From Deltaproteobacteria bacterium (GTDB taxonomy: Bacteria > Myxococcota_A > Polyangia > Nannocystales > Nannocystaceae): a DNA stretch of 64,000 bases. Below are positions 19,044 through 28,037 of the stretch, piece by piece (the first letter of the stretch is position 1; each line of letters opens with the position of its first letter). The notes beneath the pieces were generated by a model. That model was not told the origin of the DNA, did not search any database, and saw only the letters and a list, made by a program, of their open reading frames with translations. The stretch covers positions 248,001 through 312,000 of the forward strand of contig JADJEE010000012.1 of NCBI GenBank assembly GCA_016709225.1. The letters are read 5' to 3'. A program made the translations under genes and the position numbers.

Positions 19044-19057
19044 GCGTCTTGGGAACG

Positions 19058-19714
<657 letters not shown>

Positions 19715-19726
19715 GGGGTCCTCGGT

Positions 19727-20638
19727 CTAGTTGTTCTCGGGCACGAAGGTGTCTTCGTCGACGTCGGGGCTCGCGGCGGCCTCGGGGGTCGGCAGGGGGC
19801 CGCGGCGCGACACCACCTCGACCTTGGGGCCGTCGCCGCCGGTCATCACGCGGATGGTCTCGGGGGCCTCGTCGTCGTGGGCCGACATGACCGCGCGGGC
19901 CTTGCCGATGCGACCGCCCTCGATGCACGCGTCTGCGATCTTGGTGCAGAACAGCTTGATCGAGCGGATCGCGTCGTCGTTGCCCGGGATCACGTGGGTG
20001 ATGAGGTTCGGGTCGGCGTTGGTATCTGCGACGGCGACCACCGGGATCTTGAGGCGGTTGGCCTCGGAGACCGCGATGTGCTCCTTGGCGGGGTCGATCA
20101 CGAAGATCGCGCCCGGGAGCTTCGGCATGTCCTTGATGCCGCCGAGGTTGCGCTCGAGCTTCTGCCGCAGACGGTCCATCTGCAGCACTTCCTTCTTGGT
20201 GAGCTTGCCGAAGGTGCCGTCCTCGGCCATGCGCTCGAGGCCGCGGAGCTTGTCGATCGACTGCTTCACGGTCTTCCAGTTGGTCAGCGTGCCGCCCAGC
20301 CAGCGCGACGCGACGTAGAAGTGGCCGGCGCGCTGCGCCTCGCTCACCATGACGTCCTGCGCCTGCTTCTTGGTGCCGACGAAGAGCACCGGGTTGCCGT
20401 CGGCGGCGACCGAGCGGATGAAGGCGTACGCGCGGCGGAAGAGCGCCGCGGTCTGCTGGAGATCGATGATGTGCACGCCAGCTCGGGCGCCGTAGATGTA
20501 CGGGGCCATGCGCGGGTTCCAGCGGTCGGTGCGGTGACCGAAGTGCACGCCGGCCTCGAGCAGGTGCTTGATGGTGATGATGCGCTGGGCTTCTTCGAGC
20601 GCCTGCTGGGAGGGCTCGCGATCGGTGGTGGTTTCCAT
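19727..20638 (-). CDS. rpsB: 30S ribosomal protein S2
   Basis: A 303-residue S2. Key segments are HLLEAGVHFGHRTDRWNPRM, then YIYGARAGVHIIDLQQT, FVGTKKQAQD, WLGGTLTNWKT, LPGAIFVIDPAKEHIAV and VVAVADTNADPNLI. It has an acidic C-terminal extension of about 50 residues relative to E. coli S2 (ending in DVDEDTFVPENN). ATG at 20638 taken as start; an in-frame ATG 31 codons upstream gives a basic extension without similarity. No good Shine-Dalgarno, as is usual for rpsB, whose S1/S2-dependent leader initiation is known in other bacteria. Confidence 0.97.
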   Translation of the reverse strand: METTTDREPSQQALEEAQRIITIKHLLEAGVHFGHRTDRWNPRMAPYIYGARAGVHIIDLQQTAALFRRAYAFIRSVAADGNPVLFVGTKKQAQDVMVSEAQRAGHFYVASRWLGGTLTNWKTVKQSIDKLRGLERMAEDGTFGKLTKKEVLQMDRLRQKLERNLGGIKDMPKLPGAIFVIDPAKEHIAVSEANRLKIPVVAVADTNADPNLITHVIPGNDDAIRSIKLFCTKIADACIEGGRIGKARAVMSAHDDEAPETIRVMTGGDGPKVEVVSRRGPLPTPEAAASPDVDEDTFVPENN

Positions 20639-20985
20639 GGTTGCTTTCGTGGCGTTGGGCCGCTGCAGTCGTCGTCGGGTCGCCAGCCCACGCGGATCGC
20701 ACGTGCGATTCGAGTGGACCTGTTGTTTCAACCGCTCGCGCGGTCACGCCGAGGCGCCCTCGGGCTGCATGGGTGATGGGAAGGCGCGTTTGCTAGCACG
20801 CGGCGGCGGGCTTGGGCAAGGCGCCCCCTTGCGCACCGGTCGTGGGGTCCGAGCGCGTACCCCTGGCCGCTGGCCCGCGGCGGGCCGGCGGGCCCCAGAA
20901 CGGGCGCGCGGACCGGCGGCTGCGGATGCCGCCCCAGCCCACGCCCGCCCGTGGTCGCGCCGCGACCGCACCGTATAGCGATGGC
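20639..20985. promoter_or_regulatory. 347-bp divergent region between rpsB and rhomboid gene
   Basis: No gene seen. For rpsB (minus strand) a possible promoter is TTGCCC (20819-20814), 18-nt spacer, TAGCAA (20795-20790), giving a leader of about 145 nt that contains the palindrome at 20696-20709. For the rhomboid gene, TATAGC at 20974-20979 lies 6 nt before GTG. The leader could host S2 autoregulation, known for rpsB in other bacteria; this is inference. Confidence 0.4.
20696..20709. promoter_or_regulatory. Perfect 14-bp palindrome in rpsB leader
   Basis: The sequence atcgcacgtgcgat reads identically on both strands and lies 58 nt upstream of the rpsB start, inside the putative leader. It may be a repressor operator or a tight RNA hairpin. 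Confidence 0.5.
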
Positions 20986-22215
20986 GTGGGGACCCCGCGC
21001 GCACCGTTTCCCGGCCCGGTCGTACCGGGCTCCCGGCGCGTGCCGTGGGTCACGCTGGGCCTGTGCGTGCCCTCGGTCGTGATGCTGGTGCTCGTGCAGC
21101 TGGGCTGGGTGCCGCCCACGCTGGCCCCAACGCCGACGCTCGACCTCGGCGACGCGGTGCACGTGGTCGAGCTCGGGGCCCGCAGCACCGCGCTGGTCGG
21201 CGACGCGAGCGAGCGCTGGCGGCTGCTGACCTCGCACTTCGTCCACACCTCGTGGACGCACCTGGTGTTCAACCTCGCGTTCCTCTTCCCTGCCGGCGGC
21301 GCGCTCGAGCAGGTCACGCGACGTGTCGACTACCTGCACCTCGTGCTGGTCGCGATGGTCGGCTCGGCCGCGGCGAGCCTCGTGCTCACGCCGCAGGTGT
21401 CGGCGGGCGCCTCGGGCATCGTCTTCGGCCTGCTGGGCGCGGCGGTGGTCTTGGGCCTGCGACACCGCGGCCGCCTGGGCCCGCGCGTGCGCCATCACTT
21501 CGGGTTGTGGGTGCTGCCGTTCCTGCTCGTCACGCTCGCCGTCACCGTCGGCAACCCCACCGTCGATCACGCCAGCCATCTGGGTGGCCTGGTCTGCGGC
21601 ATGGCGTTCGCCCCGTTCATGCGGCTGCGATTGCCCGCGCACATCGAGCGCTCGTCGCCGGCCAACGCGATCGCGGCGACACTGGCGATCGTGATGCTGG
21701 CGGCCGCGCCGGCGCTCGCCCGCGGCGGCGCGCCGGCGCGTGTGGAGCTCGGCTCGGGCTGGACCGCCGACGTGCCCGCGCAGTGGAACACCCGCTTCGG
21801 CCCGCTCGGCGAGCTCGAGTGGACCACGGCGGGCGGCATGGTCGTGCTCACCGCCGGCGAGGCACCCAGCGATCGCGGACCGCCGGTGGATTGGTACCGC
21901 GAACACCGCCTCGATCCTCTGAGTGCGGTCGGCCGCGGCCTCGACGTGCGCGAATTGCCAGTGCGGCAGCCGCTGCCCCTGCCGCCGGGGGCGATCCACG
22001 CCCGCTTCGCGTTCCGACGTGAGCAGACGCCCATGATCCGCGACGTCGTGTTCCTGCCGGGCGCCGACCACCGGCTGTTCGTCCTGAGCCTCGAGCTGCC
22101 GCAGCCCTGGGCGGACCGCTACGATGAAACCCGGACGTCGCTCATGGGGTCGCTGCGCGCACCGCGGCCGATGTTGCCTCGGGTAACTCGAATCTCCGTC
22201 GCTGCGATAGAGTAG
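20986..22215 (+). CDS. Rhomboid family intramembrane serine protease
   Basis: A 409-residue membrane protein from GTG 20986. The rhomboid core spans about residues 15-220 with the expected elements: HTSWTHLVFNL (HxxxN in TM2), GASGIVFGLLGA with catalytic Ser143, and DHASHLGGLVCG with catalytic His198. The soluble C-terminal 190 residues (ARVELGSGWTADVPAQWNTR onward) form a beta-rich domain that is not part of canonical rhomboids. The last TM (APALARGGAP) separates the two. The protein would cleave membrane-anchored substrates, none identified. TATAGC at 20974-20979 suggests a leaderless mRNA. Followed after 20 bp by a Cys-rich lipoprotein. Confidence 0.88.
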   Translation: MGTPRAPFPGPVVPGSRRVPWVTLGLCVPSVVMLVLVQLGWVPPTLAPTPTLDLGDAVHVVELGARSTALVGDASERWRLLTSHFVHTSWTHLVFNLAFLFPAGGALEQVTRRVDYLHLVLVAMVGSAAASLVLTPQVSAGASGIVFGLLGAAVVLGLRHRGRLGPRVRHHFGLWVLPFLLVTLAVTVGNPTVDHASHLGGLVCGMAFAPFMRLRLPAHIERSSPANAIAATLAIVMLAAAPALARGGAPARVELGSGWTADVPAQWNTRFGPLGELEWTTAGGMVVLTAGEAPSDRGPPVDWYREHRLDPLSAVGRGLDVRELPVRQPLPLPPGAIHARFAFRREQTPMIRDVVFLPGADHRLFVLSLELPQPWADRYDETRTSLMGSLRAPRPMLPRVTRISVAAIE

Positions 22216-22235
22216 CGCCGCCCGGGCCCTCCTCC

Positions 22236-22865
22236 ATGCGCCACGTCTTCTCGCTCTCGCTCGCACTCGTGGTGGGCGTCGCCTCAGCCTCCGCTTGCTA
22301 CTCCGATCGCCAAGCACCACCGTCGTTCCGCTACACCTGCGACGACGATGGTGACTGCCACACCGGGCAATCCTGCCGCGCCGGCCTCTGCGAGACGCCC
22401 TGCACGCCCGACACGTTCGACGAGGTCTGCACCGACGACAGCTATCTGGTGTGCCTCAACGGGGTGTGCTCCAGCGGCTGCGAGGTCGGCAAGACCACGT
22501 GCCCGGCCGCGCAGGAGTGCCTCGACCTCGGCGTGAACCTCAGCAGTGGGGGCAGCTTCATCAGCGGGGGCTCGACCGCCAAGGTCGGCGTCTGCGGTCG
22601 CCGCTGCGATCCCGCCAACGCCGCGTCGTGCCCCAACGGCGACGTCTGCGTGGAGGGCTTCTGCTTGACGCCGTGCACCGACGCCACCGAGTGCAGCGCC
22701 GGCTTCACGTGCCAGCTCGGTCTGTGCCTGCCCGACACCGGCACCGGCGACAGTGGCTCGAGCGACGGCAGTTCGAGCGGCGGCGAATCGAGTGACGGCG
22801 GCGCCTCGAGTGGCGCGACTGCGACTGCGACCGCCGGCGACGCGTCGACGGGAGGCGCGACATGA
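22236..22865 (+). CDS. Cys-rich lipoprotein
   Basis: A 209-residue protein. MRHVFSLSLALVVGVASASAC gives a lipoprotein signal with Cys21. The mature part has about 24 cysteines in repeating EGF-like or Dickkopf-like spacing (CDDDGDCHTGQSCRAGLC, CTDATECSAGFTCQLGLC), typical of myxobacterial Cys-rich surface proteins. The last 45 residues are Ser/Gly/Ala/Thr low complexity. No catalytic residues. Its stop overlaps the next ATG (ATGA), so the two surface proteins are coupled. Confidence 0.75.
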   Translation: MRHVFSLSLALVVGVASASACYSDRQAPPSFRYTCDDDGDCHTGQSCRAGLCETPCTPDTFDEVCTDDSYLVCLNGVCSSGCEVGKTTCPAAQECLDLGVNLSSGGSFISGGSTAKVGVCGRRCDPANAASCPNGDVCVEGFCLTPCTDATECSAGFTCQLGLCLPDTGTGDSGSSDGSSSGGESSDGGASSGATATATAGDASTGGAT

Positions 22866-23461
22866 AGCGACTGTGCATCGCGCTCGTGCTGCCGGGCCTC
22901 GCCTGCCAGCGCCTCGCCGCTCCGCCGGTGCTGGATCCCGCGGCGGTCGAAGCCCACGCCGTCGCGCACCGCGTCGTGGAGCCCGATACCACGCCACCGC
23001 CACCGCCACCGGGCACCGCGCCAGCGGCCCCCGCGGCCCCGGGGACCGACGACGGCGTGATCATCTCGGACGACGCACCCGCGTCGAACGACGGCGTCAC
23101 CGTGGTTCCGCCCGCGCCGCAGGTCGACGCCGGACCCGATCACCAGCGCACGCGCTCGGGCTTCTTCTGGGCCGGCGTCGTGATGGCCGCCGCCGGCGGC
23201 GGTCTCTTCCTCGGCACCGCCATCGGTGGCCGCATCACGCAGGGTCAGCTCAACAAGGCCTATGACGCCAACGATCTGACCTACGCCCGCGAGGGGCAGC
23301 TGCGCGACCGTGGCAAGATCTTCAACGGCCTCGCCGCCGCCGGCGGTGCGATCGCGCTGACCGGCATCATCACGCTCGCGATCGCCTACGGCATCGACTA
23401 CGCGCACTGCGGGAAGCTGGCGAAGCGTCGCAAGGACTGCCCGCGCCGCGCGGCGCAGTAG
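22862..23461 (+). CDS. Lipoprotein with two C-terminal membrane helices
   Basis: A 199-residue protein with the lipoprotein signal MKRLCIALVLPGLAC (Cys15), a Pro/Ala-rich linker with a PPPPPP run (residues 44-49), and two membrane helices (about 101-122 and 152-175) joined by a charged loop. The layout (signal, Pro linker, two TM) resembles the proteins at 5634 and 59169. No function assigned. Translationally coupled to the upstream Cys-rich lipoprotein. Confidence 0.65.
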   Translation: MKRLCIALVLPGLACQRLAAPPVLDPAAVEAHAVAHRVVEPDTTPPPPPPGTAPAAPAAPGTDDGVIISDDAPASNDGVTVVPPAPQVDAGPDHQRTRSGFFWAGVVMAAAGGGLFLGTAIGGRITQGQLNKAYDANDLTYAREGQLRDRGKIFNGLAAAGGAIALTGIITLAIAYGIDYAHCGKLAKRRKDCPRRAAQ

Positions 23462-23490
23462 CGGCGGCCGCCACGGGCGAGCACGCCATC

Positions 23491-25479
23491 ATGGCGCCCC
23501 CCGACCCGAGCCCGGATCGTGCGACCTCGCTGCCGCCGCGGGTCGTGCTGGGTGGCGTGCTCGTGCTGGTCGCGGTGGTGTACCTGCCGACGCTATGGTT
23601 CGGCTTCGTCTACGACGATCACTGGACCCTGCTCGCCAACGGCTTCCTGCGCAGCCCCGGCGATCTGCCGCTGCTGCTCGGCCGCAGTGCCCACGCGGCC
23701 GCGGTGCCCGACGCGTTCCGGCCGGCGGCCGTCGCCTTCGACGTGCTGAGCTACCAGCTGCTGGGCGCGCACGCGTTCTGGCACCACCTGCTCTCGATCG
23801 CGCTGCACGTCGCCACCGCGGGCCTGCTGGGTGCGTGGCTGCGCGCGCGCGAGCTGCCGCTGACGACGGTCGCCATCGTGGTCGCGATCTTCGGCACGCT
23901 GGCGATCCACGCGGAGGTCGTCGCGGTGGTGTCGTACCGCGAGGACGCGCTGGCGGCCCTGCTCGCGCTGGCCGCGATGATCCAGGCGGATCGCGGCGCG
24001 CATGCACGGGGTCGCGCGCGCGCGTGGTCGCTGGTCGCCGCCGCCATGCTGGCGCTGCTGGCGTGCCACAGCAAGCTCAGTGCCGCTCCGCTGCCGGCGC
24101 TGTGGTGCGTCAGCGTGTGGTCGTGGCCGCGGCCATGGCCGTCGCGTCCGCGCGTGCTGGCGCCCGCACTCGCGTTGACCGTCGGCTGCGTGGCCGCGCT
24201 CGCGCATCAGCGCTACATCCTGGGCGAGCTCTCGCCCTACGCCGCGCAGCTGGGCATCCACGCCGCGGCGTGGTCGCGCAGCGAGGTGCTCGCATCGAGC
24301 GTGCAGATCCACCTCGGCTACCTGCAGCAGATGCTGCTGCCGTTGGGGCTCTCGCCGGAGTACGTCGATCGCCCGGGCTCCTGGACGGCGCCCGCGACCG
24401 TGCTGGGGGCCGCCGGGCTGACGCTCGCGCTCGGTCACGCCGCCGTCAGCTTCGTGCGCGGCCGCCATCGCACGTGGTCGTTGGTCGCGTTCGCCACCGT
24501 GCTGGCGTGGGTGCCGACCTCGAACCTGGTCGCGTTGCCGAACATGCGCGCCGATCGCTTCGCGTACCTGCCCAGCATCTTCGTGTGCCTGGGCTTGGGC
24601 ACGCTCGCGTGGATGCTCGGGCGCGCGCTGGCCCGCAGGCTCGGCCACGATGCGATCGCCTACGCCCCCGCGGTCGCGCTGGTGGTGCTGCAGGGCGCCT
24701 TCGCCCAGGCGGCTGCGACCGCGTACAAGAGCGACGCACGACTGTGGGAGGTTGCGCTGCGCCGTGCACCGGACTCGGCCCGCGCCCACGCGTTGCTGGG
24801 CGAGCTGACCATCGCGACGATGCGTGCCACCGAGGGTGACGAGGACCCCGTGCTGCTGGCGCGCGCGCGTGCCCACTGTCGGCGCGCCCTGGCGCTGGCG
24901 CCCGAGGACGCGCTGCCCCACCTGTGCGCCGCCCGCCTCGCGGTGCAGCTCGAGCAATGGACCCTCGCGCAGCGTCACTTCGAGGCCGCACTGGCGCGCG
25001 CACGTGCCCGCGAGGATCGGATCCTGACCGCGCTCGCCAGCGTGACCCTCGACGTGGCGGAGCTCCCCTACGCCGAGCGCGTCGCGCGGGTCGATGCCCT
25101 GCTGGCCCGGGCCGAGCGCGAGTTTCCTTACGCCTCCGAGGTCGCCGCCGCCAGCGGACGGCTCATGCATCGGCTCGGGCGCGCCGATGCAGCCTTCCAT
25201 CGCTATGCCCGTGCAAGGCGGCTGCGTCCCGAACGTTGGGACGTGGCGCTGTGGGGGCTGGAACTCGCCCTCGATCTCGGCGATGCTCCCGCGGCGCAGA
25301 CCCTCTGGGCACGCGGCAAGGACCTCTGGTCCGACGCCGACCCCAAACTGGTCGACGCAACCCGCCGAAGGGTGTACGACGGCGGGCGCCTGTTCAGCGC
25401 CGGAACCCCCAAGTGGCCCGGCGAGCACGCCTTACCCTTGATCGACCTCCTGCCGGAAAGACCCCGCGATGATCCGTAA
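23491..25479 (+). CDS. TMTC-like multi-spanning membrane protein with TPR domain
   Basis: A 662-residue protein. About ten N-terminal membrane helices span residues 15-415, with the early luminal FGFVYDDHWTLL motif (Asp-Asp pair) and FRPAAVAFDVLSYQLLGAHAFWHH segment typical of GT-C glycosyltransferase-fold proteins related to TMTC O-mannosyltransferases. A C-terminal region (residues 420-640) holds TPR repeats (for example ARAHCRRALALAPEDALPHL). The acidic DD pair after TM1 is the usual catalytic position in GT-C enzymes. A protein O-glycosylation role, possibly on the Ser/Thr-rich lipoprotein linkers so common here, is a reasonable but untested inference. Confidence 0.75.
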   Translation: MAPPDPSPDRATSLPPRVVLGGVLVLVAVVYLPTLWFGFVYDDHWTLLANGFLRSPGDLPLLLGRSAHAAAVPDAFRPAAVAFDVLSYQLLGAHAFWHHLLSIALHVATAGLLGAWLRARELPLTTVAIVVAIFGTLAIHAEVVAVVSYREDALAALLALAAMIQADRGAHARGRARAWSLVAAAMLALLACHSKLSAAPLPALWCVSVWSWPRPWPSRPRVLAPALALTVGCVAALAHQRYILGELSPYAAQLGIHAAAWSRSEVLASSVQIHLGYLQQMLLPLGLSPEYVDRPGSWTAPATVLGAAGLTLALGHAAVSFVRGRHRTWSLVAFATVLAWVPTSNLVALPNMRADRFAYLPSIFVCLGLGTLAWMLGRALARRLGHDAIAYAPAVALVVLQGAFAQAAATAYKSDARLWEVALRRAPDSARAHALLGELTIATMRATEGDEDPVLLARARAHCRRALALAPEDALPHLCAARLAVQLEQWTLAQRHFEAALARARAREDRILTALASVTLDVAELPYAERVARVDALLARAEREFPYASEVAAASGRLMHRLGRADAAFHRYARARRLRPERWDVALWGLELALDLGDAPAAQTLWARGKDLWSDADPKLVDATRRRVYDGGRLFSAGTPKWPGEHALPLIDLLPERPRDDP

Positions 25480-25591
25480 GTTCTGCGCCTTGCTCGTCTT
25501 CGTGGCCTTCGCGATCGCGGTCGGCGGCATGGCCTGCGTCAACACCGTGCAGCAGCTCGACAACGCCGACGAAACCGACGGCGCGACCTGA
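25469..25591 (+). CDS. Small lipoprotein (40 aa)
   Basis: A 40-residue peptide beginning MIRKFCALLVFVAF with lipobox GGMAC (Cys23) and an acidic 17-residue mature tail (VNTVQQLDNADETDGAT). The ATG lies 11 nt inside the end of the TMTC-like gene in another frame, which implies translational coupling. The signal-like pattern and overlap support a real gene despite its size. Function unknown. Confidence 0.6.
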   Translation: MIRKFCALLVFVAFAIAVGGMACVNTVQQLDNADETDGAT

Positions 25592-25602
25592 GCTCGCCTG
25601 CG

Positions 25603-26460
25603 CTAGCGTGACGCGCCGACACCGGCGTCGAGGCGGTCGAACAGATCGCGCGGCGCCAACGGAACCAGGGCCGGGCGCTGCTCCGGATCGAGGTGGCACT
25701 GCGCCGAGCATCCGCAGTGATCGAGGCGCAGGCCTGCTGCATCGGCCGCACGGCGCAGGGCGTGGCGCAAGGCGGCATCCGCCATCGGCGAGAGGTGCAC
25801 ACCGCCCGCCGGCAACGCCTCGGGCTGCTCCGGATCGATGCCGTAGGCCCGCGCCGCGGTGGCGACCACGGGCCACGGCGCCGCGTCGATCAGGCCGCGA
25901 AGGCGCGCCGGCGTCAGGCGACCCAGCACCGGGTGGGCGTCGCGGAGATCCGCCGCCACGATGTGCCGCACCAAGGCCGTGATCGCCCGCTCGTCGGAGA
26001 TCGCGGGCATCAACGGGCCGAGCCAGACGCCGACCTCGAGATCGTTGGCGCGTAGGTGCTGGGCGTGCTGCAGCAGCGACGCCGCCGACGCCGAGCCCGG
26101 GCCGAGCAACGCCGCACCGATCGCCGCGTCGAGGTGGGCGATCTCCAACATCACCGTGACGCCGTGGCGCCGCAGCTCGGAGATCGCCTCTCGGGGCAGC
26201 GGCACGGTGGTTCGCAGGATCATGCGTCGACCGTGCCCAGCGACCCAGCGGACCGCGTCCGCGATCCAGGCCCCACCCTGGCGATCGGTCACCCGCAGGG
26301 TCACACTGGAAATGGGGCCGGCACCGGCCTCGGCCTCGCCGACGATCGAGGCCAGCGCCAGATCGACCGCACCCGCCCCGTCCTGTACCGCCGCACCCAA
26401 CACCAGGCCTCGCCCCGCGCAGGTCGCGAGTTCGGAGAGTCGGTGGACGGAAGCAGTCAT
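25603..26460 (-). CDS. Radical-SAM-like TIM-barrel protein lacking the CxxxCxxC motif
   Basis: A 285-residue protein. Its core resembles the Rv2578c/SPL-like radical SAM branch: HGRRMILRTTVPLPREAI (compare the strand and loop TKS-pLvlRD), TVMLEIAHLDAAIGAALLGP, the LEVGVWLGPLMPAISDE strand, and a C-terminal CGCSAQCHLDPEQ Cys cluster. The N-terminal CxxxCxxC that would hold the 4Fe-4S cluster is absent; only Cys14 occurs near the N-terminus. It may be a degenerate relative or bind metal through the C-terminal CxCxxxC. A strong sigma70-type promoter lies directly upstream. Converges with the small lipoprotein gene. Family assignment is tentative. Confidence 0.5.
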   Translation of the reverse strand: MTASVHRLSELATCAGRGLVLGAAVQDGAGAVDLALASIVGEAEAGAGPISSVTLRVTDRQGGAWIADAVRWVAGHGRRMILRTTVPLPREAISELRRHGVTVMLEIAHLDAAIGAALLGPGSASAASLLQHAQHLRANDLEVGVWLGPLMPAISDERAITALVRHIVAADLRDAHPVLGRLTPARLRGLIDAAPWPVVATAARAYGIDPEQPEALPAGGVHLSPMADAALRHALRRAADAAGLRLDHCGCSAQCHLDPEQRPALVPLAPRDLFDRLDAGVGASR

Positions 26461-26477
26461 CGCAGGGCCTGTACATT

Positions 26478-26506
26478 TGTATAGCTCTGCCCCGGGCGCC
26501 GTGCAA
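26478..26506 (-). promoter_or_regulatory. Sigma70-type promoter
   Basis: On the minus strand TTGCAC (26506-26501), a 17-nt spacer and TATACA (26483-26478) form a near-consensus promoter in an AT-rich island. The predicted transcript starts about 10 nt before the ATG at 26460. The -10 overlaps the palindrome tacatttgta (26472-26481), a possible operator. Confidence 0.65.
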
Positions 26507-26633
26507 GGCGCGGTCGGTCGGCGCCGCGCGAGCCCCCGCGCACTGCGGATCGCGTGCCCGATTCGGGGCGCCTGGCGGCTTTTCCGCGGGTCGGAGGGCC
26601 GTTTCGTGGTAGAGCGACGGCTGATCACGGCAG

Positions 26634-28037
26634 ATGGCCGGCTCTCAGGATTTGCCCTCCGAAACCCCAGACACGCACGACGGCGCGACCCCGGCGCTCG
26701 CGGCCACAGAGCCCTCGCCCGGCACCGGCATCCTCATGGAGGCGATCGATCCCGACGCGCTCAAGGTGGTGCGACGGCTGCTGACCGCGGGCCACGAGGC
26801 CTACCTGGTCGGGGGATGCGTCCGCGACCTCTACCTCGCACGTCGGCCCAAGGACTTCGACATCGCCACGAGTGCGACGCCCGAAGCCATCCGCCGGCTG
26901 TTTCGCAACAGCCGCATCATCGGCCGCCGCTTCAAGCTCGCGCACGTGTTCTTCGGCTCGAAGATCATCGAGACGAGCACGTTCCGCACCGCGCCGCAGC
27001 CGAGCGAGGCCGACGACCCGCTCATCACGGCGGACAACGAGTGGGGCAGCGTCGAGGATGATGCGCGACGCCGCGACTTCACCATCAACGGCCTGTTCTT
27101 CGACGTGGAGACCGAGAAGATCGTCGACTTCGTCGACGGCCTGACCGATCTCGACGCGAAGCTCATGCGCACCATCGGTGACCCACGGCTGCGGTTCCAA
27201 GAGGACCCAGTCCGCATGATCCGCGCCGTGAAGTTTGCGGCGCGGCTGGGCTTCGACTTCGAGGCCGAGACCTACGCCGCGCTGCTCGAGGTCGCACCCG
27301 ACATCGTCAAGTGCAGCAAGGCGCGCGTGCTCGAGGAGATCTACAAGCTGCTGCGCAGTGGCTCGGCCCGCCGCAGCTTCGAGCTCATGCTCGAGGTCGG
27401 GCTGTTCGAGCACGTGCTCGGCCCCTACCTGCGCCAGTTCGGCGAGCCCGCGGCGGCCAAGGCGATGCTGCTCGAGGCCGCCGCTGGCAGCACCGAGGGC
27501 GACGGGCTCGAGCCGGCGCGCCTGCTGTTCGCGCTGCTCGGCGCGCTCGACCGCTACGTCGGCCAGACCCACGAGCAGGTCGTCAACGGCGTGCTGCATG
27601 CGGTGTTGTTCGCACCGTTCATCGGCCGCGAGCTCGCCAGTGGCCAGCGACACAACCTCGACCGCAGCATCGACGCCCGCATGACGGCGGTCGGTGGGGT
27701 CGTGGGCCTGGCCCGTCGCGACCGCGAGATGGGCCGCCAGATCCTGCTCTCGCACCAGCGATTGCTCGAGCCCGGCCGACGCCGACGCGCGGGTGCGGCC
27801 GCGCGGCAGAACTTCCACGACGCGCTGGTCTTCCTGGGCCTGTGGGTCGATGCCGTCGGCAACGGCCGCGCGGGCCTCGACAGCTGGCAGTCGCTGACCA
27901 GCGGCACGCCGACCGCCGAGCCCGAGCCTCGCACGCAGCGACGACGGCGACGACGCTCCGGCGGCCGCCGCGGGGGCTCGCAGGCGCCCGAAGGTCCGCC
28001 CGGCAACGGCGGCGAGGCGCACGCGGGCGAGTCGTGA
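26634..28037 (+). CDS. pcnB: PcnB-type polynucleotide adenylyltransferase / CCA-adding-like enzyme
   Basis: A 467-residue class II nucleotidyltransferase. The catalytic head has AYLVGGCVRDLYLARRPKDF with GG at 60-61 and the metal-binding DFDIAT (Asp74, Asp76), then RRFKLAHVFFG, RRRDFTINGLFFD and the RFQEDPVRMIRAVKFAARLG basic segment. The extended C-terminal helical part (FVDGLTDL through RQNFHDALVFLGLW) and Arg-rich tail (RRRRRRSGGRRGG) match poly(A) polymerase I rather than CCA-adding enzymes, the tail serving RNA binding. It would polyadenylate RNA 3' ends for decay. Its stop overlaps the next start (GTGA). Confidence 0.88.
   Translation: MAGSQDLPSETPDTHDGATPALAATEPSPGTGILMEAIDPDALKVVRRLLTAGHEAYLVGGCVRDLYLARRPKDFDIATSATPEAIRRLFRNSRIIGRRFKLAHVFFGSKIIETSTFRTAPQPSEADDPLITADNEWGSVEDDARRRDFTINGLFFDVETEKIVDFVDGLTDLDAKLMRTIGDPRLRFQEDPVRMIRAVKFAARLGFDFEAETYAALLEVAPDIVKCSKARVLEEIYKLLRSGSARRSFELMLEVGLFEHVLGPYLRQFGEPAAAKAMLLEAAAGSTEGDGLEPARLLFALLGALDRYVGQTHEQVVNGVLHAVLFAPFIGRELASGQRHNLDRSIDARMTAVGGVVGLARRDREMGRQILLSHQRLLEPGRRRRAGAAARQNFHDALVFLGLWVDAVGNGRAGLDSWQSLTSGTPTAEPEPRTQRRRRRRSGGRRGGSQAPEGPPGNGGEAHAGES

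Noticed and set aside
23593..25428. Minus-strand open frame of over 600 codons opposite the TMTC-like gene
   Set aside because: Gln/Arg/His-rich translation without domains; the plus strand shows membrane helices and TPR repeats.
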